Assembly: GCA_032000125.1 (NCBI GenBank)
Contig: DAMALH010000005.1
Coordinates: 86,419-150,418 of the forward strand
Origin: Dryocola sp032000125
GTDB taxonomy: Bacteria; Pseudomonadota; Gammaproteobacteria; Enterobacterales; Enterobacteriaceae
Length of the DNA: 64,000 nucleotides
Direction: 5' to 3'
The notes beneath the pieces are model-generated. The model was not told the origin of the DNA and did not search any database. It saw only the letters and a list, made by a program, of their open reading frames with translations. A program made the translations under genes and the position numbers. The stretch's first letter is position 1; each line of letters opens with the position of its first letter. This document shows, piece by piece, positions 58,068 to 64,000 of this stretch.

Positions 58068-58615
58068 AAAAATAATCCTTCGCCTTGCGCAAAATGAATA
58101 CTAATACCGCATTCTCTGAAAATTACCTTAGGCCGCAGATTATTGCATTGAATTAGCACTACTGTCTGCGGCATTTTTCAAAGTGGCACAAAGTGATTGC
58201 AGAATTTTCATAACTAATAATTATATGTCCTGAATTTGCGCGCTTGACCAGTAAAAGCGGTAAAGCTTACGACTTCTTTAGTTAATACAATGTTAAAACT
58301 GGCGTTTATCGTGGCGTAGAATCGTGTTTTACCGCTTCGCTTAAGCGTATTATCAGGCGTCAGCGATGAATTTTAGTTAAAAAGGACTGCCTGAACGTTC
58401 CGACCCTTAGATTTTGCGGTAAAGATACAAATACTGCGATCATGATGTGGATCACAGGCGTTATTTTCAGTAGGTTATAAAAAGTTTGTTACAGATGTAT
58501 TTTTTGTTGAAGTGGTAACGGAGATGACGTTTGTCAGGGGTACAGGCAACGTGCATACGGTTGGCTACGGCAACGTCTGACAAACCATCAAAATAAACAG
58601 ATGGAAGGGAATACT
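58068..58615. other. 548-bp regulatory region between ydgH and pntA
   Basis: No gene is seen. The region is AT-rich and holds a candidate CRP/FNR-type palindrome (58442-58455), a candidate pntA -10 element TATAAA at about 58476-58481, and an inverted repeat in the pntA leader (58529-58537 with 58577-58585). The ydgH promoter should lie in the left part but was not resolved. Confidence 0.45.
58442..58455. promoter_or_regulatory. Candidate FNR- or CRP-type site upstream of pntA
   Basis: ATGATGTGGATCAC matches the FNR site TTGAT-N4-ATCAA at eight of ten positions; the overlapping reading with TCACA also resembles half of a CRP site. Its centre is about 40 bp upstream of the start predicted from TATAAA at 58476-58481, which is the class II activator position. 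Confidence 0.35.
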
Positions 58616-60145
58616 ATGCGTATTGGTGTACCAAGAGAGCGGTGGGCAGGTGAATCCCGCGTGGCTGCCACACCGAAGACCGTGGAACAACTGCAGAAGC
58701 TGGGATTTACCGTCGCCGTTGAAAGTGGCGCAGGCAAACTGGCAAGCTTTGATGATGAAGCGTTTCTGCAAGTGGGCGCCACCGTTACCGACACTCAGGA
58801 TGTCTGGCAATCAGACATCATTTTGAAAGTAAATGCCCCGCAGGACAGCGAGATTGAGCTGCTGCGCGAAGGCTCAACGCTGGTCAGCTTCATCTGGCCT
58901 GCACAAAATGCAGAGCTGCTTGAAAAGCTCGCAGCGCGCAACGTCACCGTCATGGCAATGGATTCGGTGCCGCGTATTTCTCGTGCTCAGTCGCTTGATG
59001 CGTTGAGCTCTATGGCCAACATCGCGGGCTATCGCGCTATTGTTGAAGCCGCCCATGAATTTGGCCGTTTCTTTACCGGGCAGATAACCGCTGCCGGCAA
59101 AGTGCCGCCGGCGAAAGTGATGGTCATAGGCGCAGGCGTGGCAGGCCTTGCGGCAATCGGCGCTGCAAACAGCCTTGGCGCCATCGTGCGGGCTTTCGAT
59201 ACCCGTCCTGAAGTAAAAGAACAGGTTCAGAGCATGGGCGCCGAATTCCTGGAGCTCGACTTTAAAGAAGAAGCGGGCAGCGGCGACGGCTATGCCAAAG
59301 TAATGTCCGAAGCCTTTATTAAAGCGGAAATGGAACTGTTCGCCGCGCAGGCGAAAGAAGTCGACATTATCGTGACCACCGCCCTTATCCCTGGCAAACC
59401 GGCTCCGAAACTCATTACCCGTGAAATGGTGGACTCCATGCAGGCGGGCAGCGTGATTGTCGATTTGGCGGCGCAAAATGGCGGTAACTGCGAATACACG
59501 GTGGCCGACAAAATTACCGTTACGCCAAACGGCGTTCGCGTAATCGGCTATACCGATTTGCCGGGCCGTTTGCCTACCCAGTCATCACAGCTGTACGGCA
59601 CCAACCTGGTAAACCTGCTGAAACTGCTCTGTAAAGAAAAAGACGGCAATATCAACGTCGATTTTGAAGACGTGGTCGTGCGTGGCGTAACGGTTATCCG
59701 CGAAGGCGAAGTTACCTGGCCCGCGCCGCCAATTCAGGTTTCCGCGCAGCCTCAGGCGGCGCAGCCAAAAGCGGCCGCGCCGGTAGAAGAGAAAAAACCG
59801 GCTTCGCCATGGCGCAAATACGCCTTTATGGCGCTGGCGATCGTCCTCTTTGGCTGGCTTGCCGACGTTGCGCCAAAAGAGTTCCTCGGCCACTTTACGG
59901 TATTCGCGCTGGCCTGCGTGGTGGGCTATTACGTGGTGTGGAACGTTTCACATGCGTTGCATACGCCGTTGATGTCGGTCACTAACGCCATCTCAGGGAT
60001 CATCGTTGTGGGCGCGCTTTTGCAGATTGGTCACGGCGGCTGGGTCAGTTTCCTGAGCTTTATCGCCGTGCTGATTGCCAGTATCAATATTTTTGGTGGT
60101 TTCACCGTCACTCAGCGCATGCTGAAAATGTTCCGGAAGAACTAA
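58616..60145 (+). CDS. pntA: PntA transhydrogenase alpha subunit
   Basis: Alpha subunit (509 residues) of the proton-translocating NAD(P) transhydrogenase, which uses the proton gradient to make NADPH from NADH. The soluble NAD(H)-binding domain I (about 1-375) shows MVIGAGVAGLAAIGAANSLGA and RAFDTRPEVKEQ; the C-terminus has four helices (about 400-500). Between them is an Ala/Pro-rich linker. The ATG at 58616, with GGAAGGGAA upstream, gives the E. coli start MRIGVPRER. pntB follows at 10 bp. Confidence 0.97.
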   Translation: MRIGVPRERWAGESRVAATPKTVEQLQKLGFTVAVESGAGKLASFDDEAFLQVGATVTDTQDVWQSDIILKVNAPQDSEIELLREGSTLVSFIWPAQNAELLEKLAARNVTVMAMDSVPRISRAQSLDALSSMANIAGYRAIVEAAHEFGRFFTGQITAAGKVPPAKVMVIGAGVAGLAAIGAANSLGAIVRAFDTRPEVKEQVQSMGAEFLELDFKEEAGSGDGYAKVMSEAFIKAEMELFAAQAKEVDIIVTTALIPGKPAPKLITREMVDSMQAGSVIVDLAAQNGGNCEYTVADKITVTPNGVRVIGYTDLPGRLPTQSSQLYGTNLVNLLKLLCKEKDGNINVDFEDVVVRGVTVIREGEVTWPAPPIQVSAQPQAAQPKAAAPVEEKKPASPWRKYAFMALAIVLFGWLADVAPKEFLGHFTVFALACVVGYYVVWNVSHALHTPLMSVTNAISGIIVVGALLQIGHGGWVSFLSFIAVLIASINIFGGFTVTQRMLKMFRKN

Positions 60146-60155
60146 GGGGTAACAA

Positions 60156-61544
60156 ATGTCTGGTGGATTAGTTACAGCTTCATACATTGTTGCCGCTATC
60201 CTGTTTATTTTCAGCCTGGCCGGGCTGTCAAAACACGAAACGTCAAAGCAGGGCAACCTGTTCGGCATGGCCGGTATGGCGATTGCGCTGGTTGCGACCA
60301 TCTTCGGGCCGGAAACAGGTAACGTCGTGTGGATAATCGTGGCGATGGTTATCGGCGGCGCTATTGGTATGCACCTTGCGAAGAAAGTTGAAATGACGGA
60401 AATGCCGGAGCTGGTGGCGATTCTGCATAGCTTCGTGGGGCTTGCGGCGGTTCTGGTTGGTTTTAACAGCTATCTGGATCATGCGCCGGGCCTTGAACCG
60501 GTGATGGAAAATATCCATTTAACGGAAGTTTTCCTCGGCATCTTTATCGGCGCGGTGACCTTCACGGGTTCTATTGTGGCCTTTGGTAAGCTGCGCGGCA
60601 AAATTTCCTCTAAGCCGCTGATGCTGCCAAACCGTCACAAGCTGAACCTTGCGGCGTTAGTCGTTTCCTTCGCGCTGCTGATAGCTTTTGTCCGCACCGA
60701 AAGCGTTGGCCTGCAGGTAATGGCCGTACTGGTGATGACCATTATTGCGCTGGCGGTCGGCTGGCATCTGGTGGCGTCTATCGGCGGTGCGGATATGCCG
60801 GTGGTGGTTTCCATGCTGAACTCCTACTCAGGCTGGGCGGCGGCGGCGGCGGGCTTTATGCTCAGCAACGATTTGCTGATCGTTACCGGCGCGCTGGTCG
60901 GCTCTTCGGGTGCAATTCTGTCGTACATCATGTGTAAAGCGATGAACCGTTCGTTCATTAGCGTTATCGCCGGCGGTTTCGGCACGGATGGTTCGTCTAG
61001 CGGTGAAACCGATGAAGCCGGTGAGCACCGTGAAATTACAGCGGAAGAGACGGCAGAAATGCTGAAAAATTCCAGCTCTGTGATCATCACTCCGGGCTAC
61101 GGTATGGCGGTTGCGCAGGCACAGTATCCGGTTGCAGAAATTACCGAAAAGCTGCGCGCGCGCGGGATTAACGTGCGTTTTGGTATTCACCCTGTTGCGG
61201 GCCGCTTGCCTGGCCATATGAACGTTTTACTGGCGGAAGCGCGCGTGCCTTATGACGTGGTGCTGGAAATGGATGAGATCAACGAAGATTTCAGCGATAC
61301 CGACACCGTGCTGGTTATCGGCGCTAACGATACGGTTAACCCGGCCGCACAGGAAGATCCGCGTAGCCCGATCGCCGGTATGCCGGTGCTCGAAGTTTGG
61401 AAAGCGCAAAACGTTGTCGTCTTTAAGCGCTCAATGAACACCGGCTATGCCGGAGTGCAAAACCCGCTGTTCTTTAAAGACAACACGCAGATGCTGTTTG
61501 GCGATGCCAAAGCCAGCGTCGAAGCCATCCTTAAAGCGCTCTGA
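60156..61544 (+). CDS. pntB: PntB transhydrogenase beta subunit
   Basis: Beta subunit of 462 residues, equal to E. coli. The N-terminal half has nine helices (about 5-265) that form the proton channel with PntA, including the conserved His in ILHSFVGLAAVLVG (about 91). The C-terminal NADP(H)-binding domain III has TPGYGMAVAQAQ, RFGIHPVAGRLPGHMNVL and IGANDTVNPAA. It is followed by a strong terminator. Confidence 0.97.
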   Translation: MSGGLVTASYIVAAILFIFSLAGLSKHETSKQGNLFGMAGMAIALVATIFGPETGNVVWIIVAMVIGGAIGMHLAKKVEMTEMPELVAILHSFVGLAAVLVGFNSYLDHAPGLEPVMENIHLTEVFLGIFIGAVTFTGSIVAFGKLRGKISSKPLMLPNRHKLNLAALVVSFALLIAFVRTESVGLQVMAVLVMTIIALAVGWHLVASIGGADMPVVVSMLNSYSGWAAAAAGFMLSNDLLIVTGALVGSSGAILSYIMCKAMNRSFISVIAGGFGTDGSSSGETDEAGEHREITAEETAEMLKNSSSVIITPGYGMAVAQAQYPVAEITEKLRARGINVRFGIHPVAGRLPGHMNVLLAEARVPYDVVLEMDEINEDFSDTDTVLVIGANDTVNPAAQEDPRSPIAGMPVLEVWKAQNVVVFKRSMNTGYAGVQNPLFFKDNTQMLFGDAKASVEAILKAL

Positions 61545-61562
61545 TCGCTAAAATGCTCGGGT

Positions 61563-61590
61563 AAAACCGCCTTTCGGGGCGGTTTTTTTT
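61563..61590 (+). terminator. Terminator after pntB
   Basis: AAAACCGCC and GGCGGTTTT form a 9-bp stem around a TTTCGG loop, followed by TTTT, 19 bp beyond the pntB stop codon. Confidence 0.92.
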
Positions 61591-61608
61591 GCCTGTAGAA
61601 GAGGCGTA

Positions 61609-62802
61609 TTAAATTGTTGCAGCATCGGCGCTAAGGCCCGGTATGAGGATAACCTTGCGGCAGTCCTCCTGGCGCTTTTCAAAAATTTCATATCCGCGGG
61701 CGGCATCTTCAAGAGGAAGATGGTGGGTCACGATTTCTTCAGGATGCAGGTGACCGCCTTCTATCAGCCTGAGCAGCTCAGGCAGGTACGCATGAACGTG
61801 CGTTTGCCCCATTTTAAAACTCAGCCCCTTATCAAAGGCATCGCCAAACAGGAAGGCATGGATAAAGCCCGCGTAGACGCCCGGCACGCTGACAATCCCC
61901 CCGCGGCGCACGGCGGCTATACACTGCCTTAATGCCTTGCCGCTGCTTCCTTCAAGCTTAAGATTGCTGAGCACCGTTTCGGTCAGGCTGCCTTTTGCTT
62001 CAAATCCAACCGCGTCGATGACCGCGTCCACGCCGCGGTTCCCGGCGGTGTTTTCAATAATCCAGGCGGCAGCATCGTCGTTTTCATCGAAATTAATCGG
62101 TATCGCGCCATAGCGCTGTTGGGCAAAGGCAAGCCGGTAAGGATGATGATCGATAATAAATATTTTCTCAGCACCGGCGAAGCGAGCGCATGCTGCACAC
62201 AGTAGCCCCACTGGCCCGGCACCGAAAATTGCCACGCTGGAGCCTTGTTTAACCTCGGCGTTTTTAACCGCCTGCCAGGCGGTGGGGAGAATATCCGAGA
62301 GGAATAAAACTTTTTCATCTGCAAGGGTATCAGGAACTTTAAACGGGCCTGCGTTGGCTTTTGGCACCCGGACATATTCAGCCTGGCCGCCGGGGATGCC
62401 GCCATAAAGATCGCTGTAACCAAATAAAGCGGCAGGGGGCGTAATCGCTTTACGGTTAAGCGCGGCGCCTTTGCCCGTATTGGTCGTTTCACAGGCCGCG
62501 TACTGATGCAAATGGCAGAAAAAACAGTCTCCGCAGGCAATGACGAAAGGAATAACGACGCGGTCGCCCTTATTCACGGCCGTTACGCCAGAGCCTGTTT
62601 CCACAACTTCACCCATAAATTCATGACCGAAAATATCACCATGATGAATGCCCGGAATTTTTCCCCGGTAGAGGTGCAAATCCGACCCGCAAATCGCCGT
62701 AGCGGTGACTTTGAGAATAATATCGTCGGCGGCTTCAATGACGGGGTCGGGCATGTTGTCGACGCTGACATGCTTAGGTCCATGATAAGTAAGTGCTTTC
62801 AT
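61609..62802 (-). CDS. Zinc-dependent alcohol dehydrogenase (formaldehyde dehydrogenase-like)
   Basis: Medium-chain dehydrogenase of 397 residues. Catalytic zinc ligands are Cys38 (ATAICGSDLHLYRG) and the His/Glu of GHEFMGEV; the structural zinc loop is CGDCFFCHLHQYAAC (about 91-105). The Rossmann motif is IFGAGPVGLLCA (about 193-204), with IDHH suggesting NAD(H). An insertion after the zinc loop (GKGAALNRKAITPPAALFGY) and the overall pattern resemble glutathione-independent formaldehyde dehydrogenases and related threonine or polyol dehydrogenases. The substrate is unknown. It stands alone between pntB and uspE. Confidence 0.85.
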   Translation of the reverse strand: MKALTYHGPKHVSVDNMPDPVIEAADDIILKVTATAICGSDLHLYRGKIPGIHHGDIFGHEFMGEVVETGSGVTAVNKGDRVVIPFVIACGDCFFCHLHQYAACETTNTGKGAALNRKAITPPAALFGYSDLYGGIPGGQAEYVRVPKANAGPFKVPDTLADEKVLFLSDILPTAWQAVKNAEVKQGSSVAIFGAGPVGLLCAACARFAGAEKIFIIDHHPYRLAFAQQRYGAIPINFDENDDAAAWIIENTAGNRGVDAVIDAVGFEAKGSLTETVLSNLKLEGSSGKALRQCIAAVRRGGIVSVPGVYAGFIHAFLFGDAFDKGLSFKMGQTHVHAYLPELLRLIEGGHLHPEEIVTHHLPLEDAARGYEIFEKRQEDCRKVILIPGLSADAATI

Positions 62803-63177
62803 AGGTTAGCTCCATCCTCGCGATCGTGGGTGAATAACTGAACGACCTTAAAAAGGTAGCCTGGATTCTGTTGTCCCGAACGATATAAAGTTTATTCCGC
62901 AGATATAAAAAGCAGATTTAATCGGCTGTACCAGACATAGGCGCTATAAGTAAATCATTAATTATCTTATTTATCAGGCAGTCAGCACGGTAAGAAATAA
63001 GCTTTATTTTAATTTGCATTTTATTAACGGAAAATCTGGGCGGACATAATTATTTATTGCCAGCGTGGGAGATATTTTAAATATGCCTTGGTGAGTGGTA
63101 CATAAAAATATTTTCATACCCATTAAAAAGCCCGCCGTGTCTCCACCAGCGGGCTTTTTAATTAACTTAACGCCGCG
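62803..63177. other. 375-bp AT-rich gap between the alcohol dehydrogenase and uspE
   Basis: It holds the dehydrogenase promoter region (minus strand) and the uspE terminator at its right end. The middle (62930-63120) is strongly AT-rich. No operator, repeat or small gene was recognised. Confidence 0.4.
63123..63161 (-). terminator. Terminator after uspE
   Basis: A 13-bp stem (TTAAAAAGCCCGC at 63123-63135 with GCGGGCTTTTTAA at 63149-63161) lies 16 bp past the uspE stop, with the T run in the 3' arm. Confidence 0.92.
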
Positions 63178-64000
63178 TTAATCGTCTTCATCATCGTCTA
63201 ATTCGACGGGCGTCTGGTATTCATCCGGCTTGATAACCAGCAGGTCGCAGCGTAAATGATCGATAACCTGCTCAACGGTATTACCAAGGAAGGCGGCGGA
63301 AAGGCCGGTACGTCCTACCGTCCCAAGCACAACAATGCCCGCCTGGAGATGTTCGGCCAGGTCCGGGATCACTTCTTCCGGCAGGCCTTTTTCGACATGC
63401 GTCATTTTCTCATCGATGCCAAACTGCTGACGGATGGCTTTCATGGCCACAAGGTGCTGGCCGCGGATGGCGTCGTTATAAACGCTGGGGTCAAAATCAG
63501 GCAGTTCGATGGCGATATTGATAGGCGTAACGGGGTAGGCGCCTACCAGATGGACTTCCGTATGGTTAATGTCGTCCGCCAGGCGAAGGGTCTCTTTAAC
63601 TAACTTCTCATTAAGCGCGTTGTGGTACTGCTCCTCGCTTGCAAGGTTTACAGCAACCAGCGCTTTACCGCCTTCAGGCCAGGGCTTCTCGTTTACCATC
63701 CACACCGGGCAGGGGCATTTGCGCAGCAGATGCCAGTCGGTTGGCGTGAAAATAACCGCCTCAAGCTTGTCGTGCTGGTGGGTCATTTTTAACAGCAGAT
63801 CGTGACCGCCGCCGATCACTTCCTGGATAATCGCTTCAAAAGGCCGGTTATGCCAGACGACTTTAATTTCAATGGGCACACCGGCTTCGATGTAATACTG
63901 CGCCTGTTCTTTAATCCAGGCCGCGCGCTGACTGATAACGCCTTTACGCATAGCGGTGCGTTCGTCAGGCGACAGAAGGGTGGTCATTTCGTAAGAGAAG
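63178..64000 (-). CDS. uspE: UspE tandem universal stress protein, 5' end outside window
   Basis: Universal stress protein with two Usp domains in one chain; about 273 C-terminal residues are visible, from FSYEM onward, so roughly 45 N-terminal residues lie beyond the window. The second domain holds the nucleotide-type loop GTVGRTGLSAAFLGNTVEQV near the end, and the tail is acidic (VELDDDEDD), both as in E. coli UspE, which takes part in stress resistance, motility and cell aggregation. In K-12 it lies near fnr, far from pntB, so the junction here differs. Confidence 0.94.
   Translation of the reverse strand, partial: FSYEMTTLLSPDERTAMRKGVISQRAAWIKEQAQYYIEAGVPIEIKVVWHNRPFEAIIQEVIGGGHDLLLKMTHQHDKLEAVIFTPTDWHLLRKCPCPVWMVNEKPWPEGGKALVAVNLASEEQYHNALNEKLVKETLRLADDINHTEVHLVGAYPVTPINIAIELPDFDPSVYNDAIRGQHLVAMKAIRQQFGIDEKMTHVEKGLPEEVIPDLAEHLQAGIVVLGTVGRTGLSAAFLGNTVEQVIDHLRCDLLVIKPDEYQTPVELDDDEDD

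Noticed and set aside
1..64000. tRNA genes, CRISPR arrays, prophage, insertion sequences or plasmid origins
   Set aside because: No tRNA-like arm pattern, regularly spaced repeats, transposase or integrase motifs were noticed on either strand. A tRNA search program would be needed to be certain.

Overview
The window is ordinary chromosomal DNA of a member of the Enterobacteriaceae (gammaproteobacteria). Nearly every protein aligns by memory, end to end, with an Escherichia coli K-12 protein, and the gene order follows K-12 from ydhC (b1660) back to pntB (b1602). It is neither E. coli nor Salmonella: several K-12 genes are absent from their expected places and other genes sit there instead. 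I cannot name the genus. I see no tRNA, rRNA, CRISPR array, prophage or insertion sequence. A Ter site beside tus places the window in the replication terminus region.

Layout. 1-4345: punC (cut by the window edge), punR, purR with two PUR operators, ynhF, mepH, grxD; K-12 sodB and ydhP are missing between ynhF and mepH. 4477-8733: pheP, an Aer-like PAS chemoreceptor and a YicL-like exporter lie where K-12 has lhr. 8774-13542: rnt, gloA, nemA, nemR with two NemR-type operators, and an EptA-type lipid A phosphoethanolamine transferase with a PmrA-like box. 13729-27580: ydhL, ydhF, sodC, ydhKJI, slyA, slyB, anmK, mliC, pdxH-tyrS-pdxY, gstA, dtpA. 27581-34222: nth and the complete rsxABCDGE electron-transport operon, then ydgK. 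34517-39120: a solitary GH1 6-phospho-beta-glycosidase with tandem LacI-type operators, ydgJ, an AT-rich gap and a YfeH-like transporter; cnu and blr are missing here. 39140-50774: add, malY-malX and divergent malI with two MalI operators, ydgA, manA, fumA, fumC. 50803-58067: tus with Ter, rstB, zinT, rstA, folM, ydgI, ydgH. 58616-64000: pntAB, a zinc alcohol dehydrogenase and uspE (5' part outside).

Functions group into purine regulation (purR, punRC, add), electrophile and redox defence (nemRA, gloA, grxD, sodC, gstA, rsx), envelope modification and stress (eptA, slyA/slyB, mliC, mepH, rstA/rstB, ydgH), B6 metabolism (pdxH, pdxY), carbon and NADPH metabolism (malXY, manA, fumA, fumC, pntAB) and replication termination (tus/Ter).

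Most notable observations: (1) zinT, with its own Zur box, is inserted head-on between rstA and rstB and splits a two-component operon; (2) a family of paired hairpin repeats occurs at three intergenic loci, with hairpin arms that change sequence but keep pairing; (3) a GH1 enzyme carries the Ser-Trp/Lys/Tyr pattern of 6-phospho-beta-galactosidases but has no PTS neighbour; (4) a chromosomal eptA has a candidate PmrA box. I did not find a clearly new multi-gene system.
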